Part shown: one piece after another, positions 51,922 to 62,022 of the stretch
How positions within the stretch are numbered: position 1 is the stretch's first letter
Layout of the letters: every line of letters begins with the position of its first letter
NCBI GenBank assembly: GCA_029907345.1
Contig: JARYMB010000004.1
Coordinates: 59,659-123,658, forward strand
Direction of reading: 5' to 3'
DNA from: Methanolinea sp.
Lineage (GTDB): Archaea > Halobacteriota > Methanomicrobia > Methanomicrobiales > Methanospirillaceae
Length of the DNA: 64,000 nt
Position numbers and translations under genes: made by a program
Notes under the pieces: model-generated
Seen by the model: the letters and a program-made list of their open reading frames with translations, nothing else
Told to the model about the DNA's origin: nothing
Databases searched by the model: none

Positions 51922-53073
51922 ATGCCGAGGGTCACTGTCTACTACACCCGGAACTGTCCCTACTGCCGCATGGCAAAAGCGTACCTGGACCGGCACGGCG
52001 TCGATTACATGGCAATCGACGTGGGTTCTGACCGGAAAGAGGCAGAAAAGATGGTCGAGCTGTCGGGCCAGTACGGCGTCCCGGTCATCACCGTCGATGA
52101 CGAGGTCATCGTCGGGTTTGACGCGGAAAGGTTAAACGAGCTCTTCGGCACTGCAAAGGGAGAGGAGATCTTCGATGTCCTGATCATCGGCGCAGGGCCC
52201 GCAGGGCTTACGGCTGCCGTGTACTGCTCGCGCAAGATGCTGAAAACAGCCATCGTCTCCGAGAATATCGGGGGCCAGGCCCTCGAGAGCTGGGCCATCG
52301 AGAACTACATGGGATACCGGATGGTCTCGGGGGCAGACCTGATGCGGAAATTCGAGGAACAGGTCAGAACCGAGCAGAACATCCACATCGACCTTGACCG
52401 CGTGCAGTCGCTCGGGCGGGAGGGGGAGTCCTTTGTGGCGCAGACCGTGGGCGGAAAGACGTACAGTGCGAGGTCCGTGATACTCGCACAGGGCAAGAGG
52501 CCCCGCAAGCTCGGTGTCGAAGGGGAGGAGCGTTACCTCGGCCGGGGGCTCTCCGTCTGTTCCACCTGCGACGGCCCCCTGTTCCGCGACAAGGTTGTCG
52601 CAGTCGTCGGAGGCGGAAACTCGGCCCTGCAGACGGCAATCGAGATGAGCAAGATCGCACGGGAGGTCCACCTCGTCGTCCGGAGCACGATTAAAGCAGA
52701 CCCTGCCTACGTGAAGCAGTACGGGGAGAGGAAGAACATCACCACCCACCTCAACCACACAGTCTCCGCACTCCACGGGAACGGGATGCTGACCGGTATC
52801 ACGATCCGGGATGGCAGGAGCGGGAAGGAGACGACGATTACCCTCGACGGCGTCTTTGCAGAGGTCGGATGGGTACCGAACACCGATTTCCTCGGGGATC
52901 TCGTCCCTCTCAACGACCAAAAAGAGGTGATCGTTGACATCAACTGCACCACGGGGACTCCCGGTATCTTTGCGGCAGGGGACGTGACGAACATCCGGAC
53001 AAAACAGATCATAACTGCCGCCGGGGAAGGTGCAAAAGCCGCGCTCGAGGCCTATGCATACCTCACCCGGTAA
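51922..53073 (+). CDS. trxB: Thioredoxin reductase fused to an N-terminal glutaredoxin-like domain
   Basis: This 383-residue fusion starts with a glutaredoxin/NrdH-like domain (1-78: VTVYYTRNCPYCRMAKAYLD, active Cys12-Pro-Tyr-Cys15, later GVPVITVDDEVIVGFD). A flavin thioredoxin reductase domain follows (about 84-383: VLIIGAGPAGLTAA, redox pair Cys213-Ser-Thr-Cys216, VVGGGNSALQTAIE for NADPH, and GIFAAGDVTN). The reductase could pass electrons straight to its own glutaredoxin domain and then to peroxiredoxin. It lies 125 bases after rubrerythrin. Confidence 0.95.
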   Translation: MPRVTVYYTRNCPYCRMAKAYLDRHGVDYMAIDVGSDRKEAEKMVELSGQYGVPVITVDDEVIVGFDAERLNELFGTAKGEEIFDVLIIGAGPAGLTAAVYCSRKMLKTAIVSENIGGQALESWAIENYMGYRMVSGADLMRKFEEQVRTEQNIHIDLDRVQSLGREGESFVAQTVGGKTYSARSVILAQGKRPRKLGVEGEERYLGRGLSVCSTCDGPLFRDKVVAVVGGGNSALQTAIEMSKIAREVHLVVRSTIKADPAYVKQYGERKNITTHLNHTVSALHGNGMLTGITIRDGRSGKETTITLDGVFAEVGWVPNTDFLGDLVPLNDQKEVIVDINCTTGTPGIFAAGDVTNIRTKQIITAAGEGAKAALEAYAYLTR

Positions 53074-53400
53074 CCCTTTTTCCGAATCGTGATGGAAAAT
53101 GACATTGTGTCCCTCGATTCAGGTTTTTTGGATAAACTATCTGTTTCCCAACCCTGCCGGTACAGCCGGGTTACCAGATACGAAACGATTTTGCTGGTGC
53201 GATGGTACAGGGTGTGGCTTCATATTCATCCACCATGCAGAAATGACGTATCGGTGCATTTACCAGTCTGGTCGTCCTGCAATTATCCATCGGAGTGCCA
53301 GTGCTACAATACATCCCGCAACCGGTGCAAAACAAGTAAAACCGGGCGACGATAGCGGGGCTGTGGTGCCGCCCCGGTTCAATGAACTGCTTCCGGACGG
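53074..53400. other. Gap without a recognised gene
   Basis: This 327-base stretch is richer in AT than the preceding genes. An open frame on the plus strand (53099-53404) has no recognised motif. On the minus strand, 53266-53400 reads TTAPLSSPGF followed by a hydrophobic stretch and WIIAGRPDW, which resembles a PGF-CTERM-like anchor of a surface protein. I regard it as a possible remnant. Confidence 0.3.
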
Positions 53401-53943
53401 TTGAGAGGGATTCCTGCCCGCATCAATCGTTCCAGTCTCTCCCGGGCGAGGTGGGTGTGTATGAAGCATGACCTCGCGAGGTTCCCTGGACCAGTCGGCT
53501 CCCTCACCCCGGGTATAAAGAATCTGTTCACCGGGGATGATTCATGTGTAATCCGGACGGTCTATACGTTCTATAGGGAAGAGCCCGAAGTGCATCTTTT
53601 GACGACGGAGTCAGGTAGTTCCCTGACAGTTCCTGCAGGAGAACGTGTGGTGGTGAGTGGTACCATGAACATGGCACCGGAAAACGTGGTAACGGTATGA
53701 ATATACGATACGGATGCCATCGGAAATACTGGTCTGCACAATCCCGTCCGACCTGCCGCAGTCGTTGCGACGGGGAGGGGGTCTTGGAAAAATACCTGGG
53801 AATATACCCTTGATACAGCAGGACTGGATCCAGGAGAATATCTGGTCGGGGTCGGATGGAATCGATCGCACGTTTCAGGACAGAATGCCTTCCTTCTCCA
53901 GGTTGTCCTACAAGGGGAACCCGGTGACCGAAGCGACAATTAG
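53401..53943 (+). pseudogene. Decayed surface-protein gene with an in-frame TGA (DUF3821-like)
   Basis: One reading frame runs from 53401 to the TAG at 53941 and is interrupted only by a TGA at 53698-53700. Before it lies VPAGERVVVSGTMNMAPENVVTV, and after it YDTDAIGNTGL, SWKNTWEYTLDTAGLDPGEYLVGVGW. The W-x-Y-T-L-D-T-x-G-L-x-P-G-E-Y-L-V motif is the hallmark of repeated domains in methanogen surface proteins of the DUF3821 type. No start with signal peptide and no C-terminal anchor are left, so this is a fragment. Reading through with selenocysteine is unlikely in this position. Confidence 0.55.
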
Positions 53944-54289
53944 TGTCCTGCACAGGGAGCTGGGAGGATTTTTCACTGGTCCGGACTGCAGGGATCTCGT
54001 AAAGGTTCGCAGGCGGTGAAACGGGGATGGATGTGACCACTTGTATTGCAGAGTATTATCCGAAGATTTCATTTTTTTCGGAATTATTAAGCTTTTGGCA
54101 CAGAAAACATATAAACACTGTAACCTATGAAGATCTTGGGACCCCAAACCAGGTCCCCCATGGGCCGGCTGATACGAGAGAATAAAATGACCAGACCATG
54201 AATCGCCTGACGGAATGCCTGTGTTATCCGTCTTTACGGATTAACCAATTGGTCATGCCATCGTCTGCCGGAATAAAGGTGGGAAAACC
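53944..54289. promoter_or_regulatory. AT-rich gap with hairpins upstream of a secreted-protein gene
   Basis: No gene is supported in these 346 bases. A TATA-like ACATATAAAC lies near 54107-54116. GGGACC (54138-54143) pairs with GGTCCC (54152-54157), ATCCGT (54226-54231) pairs with ACGGAT (54236-54241) and ACCAATTGGT (54244-54253) is a perfect palindrome. If transcription starts near 54135, the message would have a structured leader of about 150 bases ahead of the ATG at 54290. Confidence 0.35.
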
Positions 54290-55066
54290 ATGACCCGGAC
54301 AACCAGATATCCGATATGTATAACAGGCATCTTACTTGTATGCCTGTTCGCCATCGGCACGGCAAGCGCGTACGATCCGGATGCAGCCTGTGCGAGCCTG
54401 AAAGAGGTTGTTACAGGAAGCGGCGACCTTACAGCACTTGAACTGGTATATGATTATTCCGACGGTTCGATCGGCTGCATGAAGCTATGGACAGAATCCG
54501 TGATTAATCCTGAGGAGACGCTCTGTGCAAGTCTTGAACGTGCCCTTGGTGAGGAACGGAAGGCAAACAGCATCACCCGTGTGATTCTCACACTGGTTAC
54601 TGGTGAGAAACGGGTCTCCTACGAACTCTCTCCCGAGAAGAGTGTGTTCGTGAAGCTGACGGAAGCTGAGAAGTTCCCTGACCTTTCTGCCCTGACGAAG
54701 GAATTCGGCAATACTCTCGCTGATGCAAAAGCCGGGTTTAAACTTGACTATGGGCCATATAATTCAGCGGATTATTCAAAAAATGGGAATTCTGTTACAT
54801 ACTGGGCTGATTCGATAACAAACCCTGCAACCACTCTCCCCTTGATGACGGCCGAAACCTGGATCCTTAAAAAATCAGGATTCCGATGGGTGGATAGTTG
54901 TTATACTGGAACTACACAATGGTATGTCCCACACGTGTATAAATCAGACGGCCCGGTTACACTCCCGGCAGGTACCTACAAACAGACCGCACATTTCGAA
55001 GGATACAAGGCCGATTACAACTGGTACGAGGAAGACCAGGAGAATCCCAATCAGTTCACAATTTGA
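54290..55066 (+). CDS. Secreted protein of unknown function
   Basis: The 258-residue product has a signal peptide (ICITGILLVCLFAIGTASA) and no other membrane segment, so it is either released or held by the S-layer. The body has an N-terminal AACASLKEVVTGSGDLTALELVYDYSDG, a sequence SITNPATTLPLMTAETWILKK and the C-terminal YVPHVYKSDGPVTLPAGTY. The segment WTESVINPEETL is echoed by WADSITNPATTL, suggesting an internal duplication of about 85 residues. I do not recognise the family. The ATG has GGTGGG at a good distance. The codon use is more AT-rich than in the neighbours. Confidence 0.75.
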   Translation: MTRTTRYPICITGILLVCLFAIGTASAYDPDAACASLKEVVTGSGDLTALELVYDYSDGSIGCMKLWTESVINPEETLCASLERALGEERKANSITRVILTLVTGEKRVSYELSPEKSVFVKLTEAEKFPDLSALTKEFGNTLADAKAGFKLDYGPYNSADYSKNGNSVTYWADSITNPATTLPLMTAETWILKKSGFRWVDSCYTGTTQWYVPHVYKSDGPVTLPAGTYKQTAHFEGYKADYNWYEEDQENPNQFTI

Positions 55067-55317
55067 TGACGGGAAATGGAAGAGTGGATATTAAAACACA
55101 CGTGATATGGTCTATATCAGGCCCAACCATGAAAAAGTCTGTGCAATTTGATAGGAATCGCCCATAATCGACGGCTCGATCGGGCATTAAGTTAGAAAAA
55201 CACGAAGTGAATCTCATTGAAAATGACAGAATTCAAAATTAAAAAAAACTGAAAAATCGAAGAGGAGTTCTCGTTATGAGGTCTCCCTTCCATCATTTGG
55301 TTTAGTAGGTGAAAAAA

Positions 55318-56604
55318 ATGACAAAATCCAAAAAAGAGTGGATTTTAATAAATTTGGTAGTACTAACCTTCGTTTCCATGCTTCTTACAACACCAGTTGC
55401 TGCTGAAATGAGAGCATATTGGCAATATTCTCCTGATTCCCTTTCAAATCCCGAAGTTTGCTATGAATGGTTTTGGTATATGGACGACAGTGAATCTGCG
55501 TTGGTGGATTATTATTGGTGTCTTCATATGCTTACGGGTTGGAATATACCGTTAATAGAGTTCGTTGAAAAAGTCAGCCCCGCAGACCTCGCGACCATGC
55601 CTCCGGAGATGTATGGTTTTTACAAGGAATCGCAATCTGAAATGTTCCATACACCGTCAATTATGCATGGGGATGCGGGAATCTGGCAATTCATCAACCT
55701 TTATCACGTATGGATCAGCCCCGAAGGCGATGTCTATTCTGGCGATTGGCCGCCCTACCAATGGCTCGTCTGGAAAGGCTGGGAGGAATACGCCGACCAT
55801 CTCCCGGAACCACCGCCCGGTGCACCATTCCCTGCGCCACCTTATGCAGGCACCCCGGGGAACACCCTGCCGATCGCAAAGATTCCCCCCCACGCCGGGA
55901 ATTTCTATGGGCCTATGGAGTGTCCGTTCCCCGACGCCATCGCCGATCCCGATCCGCATTCCGAATGGATCTGGACCACGGAGATGAAAGAGGCTCTATC
56001 TGCTCTCGGGCTCGACCCGGATATTGCGAATACCCGGCTCGGGTACGAGAAGTCCGGGACGACGATTACGATGGTGGGGATGACCCCCTCCGGTATCATG
56101 AAAGAATGGACACTCGTGCAATCGAAAGGCGGCTGGACCTGCGACTCGGCGAGTGCAGAGGAACTGGAAAACATTCTCTTCATCCTGGAGAAGATTGATG
56201 CAATCTCCGGTTCTTCTATCGCGGCTCCGGCCCCCGCCGTGACAGAGAAGAAGTCGCTCTCCTCGATCAGGGACCTGGTCTCGGGCACGCGGAATGCGAG
56301 AATGCAACCGGGATTCACGACGACCTCTGCCTCGCCGCTCGCCGCAAAAGACCTTGTATTGAACGGGATAGACGTGAATACCGTCAATAGAGGGAATTCC
56401 AGTTCCCTGGAGAAGAGCACCATTATGTCCGGTCAATCATCACCCGCGTCGATTTCGGACAGGAGCAGGCAGCTCTCAGGAGCACCGGGTGCGGCAACCC
56501 TGATTCCCCCATACCCTGATAAGACCAGCCGGGCTGCAGTTCCCGGTGTCCGAACCGCTGGGACCGTTGGAAGAGGCATTCCAGCCTCATCAAAATCCTT
56601 TTAG
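55318..56604 (+). CDS. Secreted protein of unknown function, with mixed base composition
   Basis: The 428-residue product has a signal peptide or anchor (ILINLVVLTFVSMLLTTPVAA). A Trp/Tyr-rich first part follows (YWQYSPDSL, CYEWFWYMDD, ALVDYYWCLHMLTGW), then a Pro-rich part (LPEPPPGAPFPAPPYAGTP) and a Ser/Ala-rich tail without an anchor (SSSLEKSTIMSGQSS). I do not recognise the family. The first 300 bases are clearly AT-rich, whereas from about 55560 on the gene is GC-rich like the genome average, so it may be a chimera. ATG 55318 has TAGGTGA upstream; GTG 55309 is an alternative. Confidence 0.7.
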   Translation: MTKSKKEWILINLVVLTFVSMLLTTPVAAEMRAYWQYSPDSLSNPEVCYEWFWYMDDSESALVDYYWCLHMLTGWNIPLIEFVEKVSPADLATMPPEMYGFYKESQSEMFHTPSIMHGDAGIWQFINLYHVWISPEGDVYSGDWPPYQWLVWKGWEEYADHLPEPPPGAPFPAPPYAGTPGNTLPIAKIPPHAGNFYGPMECPFPDAIADPDPHSEWIWTTEMKEALSALGLDPDIANTRLGYEKSGTTITMVGMTPSGIMKEWTLVQSKGGWTCDSASAEELENILFILEKIDAISGSSIAAPAPAVTEKKSLSSIRDLVSGTRNARMQPGFTTTSASPLAAKDLVLNGIDVNTVNRGNSSSLEKSTIMSGQSSPASISDRSRQLSGAPGAATLIPPYPDKTSRAAVPGVRTAGTVGRGIPASSKSF

Positions 56605-57033
56605 ATCGAAATATCATCTCCTCGGCGTTTCCCTGCGGGATACGGCAAAAAAGGAGAGAGAAACCCGCGTCACTGTTTTTTGTCGGATGCCAAAAAGAGT
56701 GAAGAGACCCATCCAATGGATCAGGGAATTCGCAAAACACTCGGGAAATGACCACGTTGACAAAGCAAGAGGTTAAACCGGGTCAGGAGATTCAATAACA
56801 AGTGTTACCCCGCCCATCGGGAATAGCGAGTCGGGTGTGTGATTATCCCTGGAGTTCTCATTACCGTTTCAAAAATCATTAAGACTGATTCAATCGGTTA
56901 TTGTAAAGCTTTTTCGGCTCGAACCGGAGTATACCAATACCATTTGTTTATGTCGAAATAGATCCGGGGGAAACTCCCTGATAACTCTGCCAAAGTGATC
57001 TTCTACCCTTTAGAGAGGTGAAAACAAATAGAA

Positions 57034-57047
57034 GGAAGTATACTTCC
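57034..57047. promoter_or_regulatory. GGAA-N6-TTCC palindrome, NrpR-operator-like
   Basis: GGAAGTATACTTCC is a perfect 14-base palindrome and fits the operator GGAA-N6-TTCC described for the nitrogen repressor NrpR in Methanococcus and Methanosarcina. It lies 312 bases upstream of the amt start. The neighbouring nitrogen genes support the assignment; no nrpR gene is in the window. Confidence 0.6.
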
Positions 57048-57315
57048 ATATATCATAATATAAAATTAATTATTTGTAAAGATAATTTTTTTCACTTTAT
57101 TCTGTTTTATAAGAGACCATTCAAGTAATTAATTGTCATTCGGACTTATTTTTGAGAAAAAGCCGAGGGGGATTCCTTGCACAAACTTCAGTGACCATTC
57201 TATTCCTCATGCATCAGGATAAAAAAGATGTTTAAACGTCATAAAAAAGATTAAAAAGAAAATTGAGTTAAATTGTCAGTTATCAGATCTTCCACCCGCT
57301 ACGATAAAAACAAAA

Positions 57316-57348
57316 TTTATAAATAATTGAAGGTAGAAGTAATATTCC
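57316..57348 (+). promoter_or_regulatory. amt promoter: TATA box and second NrpR-like site
   Basis: TTTATAAATAAT (57316-57327) is the TATA box. AGAAGTAATATTCC (57335-57348) matches GGAA-N6-TTCC with one mismatch and covers the predicted transcription start (about 57345). A repressor there would exclude polymerase. The ATG of amt is at 57359, with AGGTGATAAG before it. Confidence 0.55.
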
Positions 57349-57358
57349 AGGTGATAAG

Positions 57359-59115
<1,757 letters not shown>

Positions 59116-59209
59116 TCGATCCTGAAGGCACACCTCTCCCCTCTTTGGGGGTTTAAAAACCATTTTTTGACAGAAAAAAGAAGATTATGGATCAGGTAAG
59201 GAGATTGCT

Positions 59210-59932
59210 GTGATCTTTAATGGTATGCACCAACGGAAAATCACTATTTTCCAGCATGTAAGGAATGAACACGGCGGTCTCTTTGAGAAATATATCAGGG
59301 AGCGCGGGATGGATATTTTTCATGTTCCTATCGATGAAACAAATGAAATTCTTCCATTCAATTCGACGCTTCTTCTTATCCTTGGCGGCCCGATGAGTGT
59401 CAATGACGAGAAAGAGTACCCCTGGTTGAAGGAAGAAAAACAGATTATCCGGGAATGGGTGGCGAAAGGACGCCCTGTTCTCGGTATTTGTCTTGGTGCA
59501 CAACTGATGGCTTCTTCTATTGGAGCAGAAGTCCATCCTTGTCAGGAAGAAATAGGGTGGTCGTCGGTTATTTCCGTAAATCCCAGGATTTTTCCCGATC
59601 TTCCCCTCCGATTCAGGGTGTTCCAGATGCACGGGGAAACTTTCGAAATCCCTCACAAGGCAGAATTGGTTTTTCGTGGAGAGAACGTGTGCAATCAGGG
59701 ACTCTGTATGGGAAGTGCACTGGGCATACAATTCCATATTGAACTTACTATTAAAATGATCCAGGACTGGATTTCTTGCCTTCCTGATCAGGAACAGTCA
59801 TTTATTCTTGTACAAAGCAGGCAGTATCTTCCGGAAAGCGAGAATATTTGCAGAATTATTGCGGACCGGTTCCTATCTGCTGCCCCGTATGATTTTTCAT
59901 GGGTACATCCCGGAAATGGCATCCCGGTGTGA
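59210..59932 (+). CDS. Class I glutamine amidotransferase (GuaA-like domain)
   Basis: The 240-residue stand-alone amidotransferase has the nucleophile Cys94 in VLGICLGAQLMASS and the His176/Glu178 dyad in GIQFHIELT. The early LLLILGGPMSVNDEKEYPWLKEEKQII is typical of the GMP-synthase-like amidotransferases (COG0518). No synthase domain is present, so the acceptor of the ammonia is unknown; some members hydrolyse gamma-glutamyl compounds. It is next to amt-glnK and has the same AT-rich composition, so a nitrogen role is plausible. GTG 59210 has AAGGAGA upstream. Confidence 0.85.
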   Translation: MIFNGMHQRKITIFQHVRNEHGGLFEKYIRERGMDIFHVPIDETNEILPFNSTLLLILGGPMSVNDEKEYPWLKEEKQIIREWVAKGRPVLGICLGAQLMASSIGAEVHPCQEEIGWSSVISVNPRIFPDLPLRFRVFQMHGETFEIPHKAELVFRGENVCNQGLCMGSALGIQFHIELTIKMIQDWISCLPDQEQSFILVQSRQYLPESENICRIIADRFLSAAPYDFSWVHPGNGIPV

Positions 59933-60087
59933 ATCCTTTGTATGGTCATCGTCTCTCTCGCACCGAAGAAATGTGAGGCATCGCCCAAACCGCATCGCCG
60001 GGATTCACCTGGTTATGATGGACAGGTGCTGAAGTAGTCTCAATGCGCCTCAACCCAATTCGGTCAGAATAACGCAGAGACCACTTT

Positions 60088-61311
60088 CTAACTCCCTTTC
60101 CGGAACACCACTATCCTGTTCGTGTTCGTGCCGGAAGAGTTGTTCTCCACACCCCAGATATGGGACGTCTTCGTGAAGTGCTGGGTATTGACGAGGATGC
60201 ATTCGCAGGAAAAACCGGCCCGCACGCCGAGGGGAACGACAACCTCGTCGAGGCACAACGTCCCACGCCTGACCTCCCCCACCTCGAATGCAACGTAACC
60301 CCCCTCACGGGTGATGCGGAAGAGCTCCAAAAACGTCTGCTGCATCACCCGTTTCCACTCGGGGAGCGACCGGGTGACGGTCATCAGCCTCTCTGCCGCC
60401 TCCGTGTCGATCCCGCAGAACCAGCACCGGAGCCAGTTATCCTTCGCGTACTGGACGACGTCGAGGAATGGCGGCGACGTGACGGTGAGTTGCACGGAAC
60501 AGTCGGGGATGCGGAGAGTGTTACGGGCGTCACACGAGAGGAAGAGACCGCTCTTTCCTGCGGCACGCAGCCGCTCCCTCTCGCCCGGCGTGATGGTCCG
60601 GAGCAGCGACCGCGTTTTTTTCAGAATCAGGGCCCTCGTGTCCCTGTATTCCGGGACGAGACCGCGTTCCCTGTTTATCTTTGCCTGCCGTCCGGGAGAG
60701 ACGGCCTGGTTGGGCGGCAGGGTATACACCGAGAAGAAACCGGCGGAATGCCCGGTCAGCCTGTTGGTTGCAACCATCCTGATCCACTCGTCGAGGCAGT
60801 CGAGTGATCCTTCCCTCTCCCGCGAGAGGAGGTAGTCCCGCAGGGAGACGATTTCAGCCTCAGTCTTTTCGTGGTAGAACATGGAGAGGTCAGGACCGGT
60901 AGTATCCTGCCTGCGGTCCCGGCAGGGTATCGCGGCGAGCCGTGCAGCGACCGCGGGCACGTCGGGCGGGAAGAACCGCGGCCGGGTGAGGATGCGGGAG
61001 AGGGGATTGATGTCGTTTGCAGCAACGCGCCTCCCCCGGAGTCCGGCCTCGATCACCGTCGTTCCCCTCCCGCTGAACGGGTCGTACACGAGGTCGCCCT
61101 CCCGCGTGAACCTCCCGATGAAGAATGCCGGGAGCTGCGGCTTGAAACACCCCCTGTAGGAAACCTCGTGGATCGAGGAGGCCTGCCTCTGCCCCGGCGT
61201 CCAGAACTCGCCATGGATCCTTTCAACCCGGGTCCCGCGGATGTCAAGGTGTTCGATGGTGGTCGCATTCTCCTGCAGTGTCTCTCCTGCGGGAGTGTCC
61301 AGCACGGTCAT
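60088..61311 (-). CDS. Site-specific DNA methyltransferase (N4-cytosine/N6-adenine type), orphan
   Basis: The 407-residue protein has the SAM-binding motif DPFSGRGTTVIEAGLRG (residues 77-93) and the catalytic motif TSPPF (278-282), the form found mainly in N4-cytosine methyltransferases, with target-recognition sequence between them. VAANDINPLS (97-106) contacts the SAM ribose. The C-terminal EGGYVAFEVGEVRRG and VVFRKG complete the fold. No restriction endonuclease is adjacent, so it is probably an orphan modification enzyme. ATG 61311 is taken as the start. It diverges from the dolichol-kinase-like gene. Confidence 0.88.
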   Translation of the reverse strand: MTVLDTPAGETLQENATTIEHLDIRGTRVERIHGEFWTPGQRQASSIHEVSYRGCFKPQLPAFFIGRFTREGDLVYDPFSGRGTTVIEAGLRGRRVAANDINPLSRILTRPRFFPPDVPAVAARLAAIPCRDRRQDTTGPDLSMFYHEKTEAEIVSLRDYLLSREREGSLDCLDEWIRMVATNRLTGHSAGFFSVYTLPPNQAVSPGRQAKINRERGLVPEYRDTRALILKKTRSLLRTITPGERERLRAAGKSGLFLSCDARNTLRIPDCSVQLTVTSPPFLDVVQYAKDNWLRCWFCGIDTEAAERLMTVTRSLPEWKRVMQQTFLELFRITREGGYVAFEVGEVRRGTLCLDEVVVPLGVRAGFSCECILVNTQHFTKTSHIWGVENNSSGTNTNRIVVFRKGS

Positions 61312-61409
61312 TTCCAGAGGGTATGGGCATCCCGCCACTTCAAGATCACTGTTTTTGCCTCCCCTCCGGCCATACCTGTTATGGTATCCAAACGACCATC
61401 CCCTATCCA

Positions 61410-61961
61410 ATGCAAGAAGAGGCCCGAAAGCTCGTCCACCTCGGCTTCGGTGCAGCCATCGCGGGAGCAATCTTTGGTTTTTCGCGGGAGCAGGCCATCC
61501 TGCTGCTTGCGGGCTCGCTCCTGCCCGGCCTCATCCTCGCAGAACTCGTGAGGAACGGTCACCGCGTCCCCCTCATCTCCTTCCTCGTGGACCGGCTGGA
61601 AAGGGAGGGAGAGTTCCCGGGAAAGGGTGCCATCTCCTTCGTCGTCAGTTCACTCTTCTGCGTCACCTTCTTTTCCTCCGCCGTGGCGGCAGCAGGGGTG
61701 CTGTCCCTCGCAGTCCTCGATTCGGTATCGGCCCTTGCAGGACTCCGGTTCGGCAAAAACAGGCTGAACGGGAGAAAGACTCTCGAAGGTTTTTTCGCGG
61801 GGGTGGCCGCAAACTCGCTCGTCCTCTGTGCGTTCCTCGACCCTGCCCGGGCGATCCTCGTCTCCCTCGTTGCGGGCGCAGTGGAAGTTGCCGCTCCCCT
61901 CGATGACAACCTCCTCATCCCGCCTGCCGCCTGCATCTGCCTCACCCTCGTGGGCATCTAG
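61410..61961 (+). CDS. Dolichol kinase/CTP-transferase-like membrane protein
   Basis: The 183-residue protein has about five TM segments and the features of the SEC59/DGK1-type CTP-dependent lipid kinase family: EEARKLVHLGFGAAIAG at the start, GKGAISFVVSSLFCVTFF, SVSALAGLRFGKNRLNGRKTLEGFFAGVAANS and VAGAVEVAAPLDDNLLIP. The last two blocks carry the nucleotide-contact residues. It may phosphorylate dolichol or another polyprenol for protein glycosylation or lipid synthesis. The substrate is inferred. Confidence 0.85.
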   Translation: MQEEARKLVHLGFGAAIAGAIFGFSREQAILLLAGSLLPGLILAELVRNGHRVPLISFLVDRLEREGEFPGKGAISFVVSSLFCVTFFSSAVAAAGVLSLAVLDSVSALAGLRFGKNRLNGRKTLEGFFAGVAANSLVLCAFLDPARAILVSLVAGAVEVAAPLDDNLLIPPAACICLTLVGI

Positions 61962-62022
61962 GGGATCACTTTCGCCCCGCACCCTCCAGGTTTATCTTGC
62001 CGCCGGGCGAGTACAGGTCAGG

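Larger units (their letters stand above)
56605..57358. promoter_or_regulatory. Long AT-rich region upstream of amt with an NrpR-type operator
   Basis: This 754-base gap has no supported protein gene. It becomes very AT-rich after about 57040. It holds the perfect palindrome GGAAGTATACTTCC (57034-57047), several TATA-like sequences on both strands nearby (for example AATATAAAAT at 57057-57066) and the amt promoter at its end. The length and the two operators leave room for a small nitrogen-regulated RNA or a second promoter. Confidence 0.45.

Noticed and set aside
53698..53700. In-frame TGA as a possible selenocysteine codon
   Set aside because: The domain is not a redox enzyme, the gene lacks start and end, and no SECIS-like element is apparent; decay explains it better.
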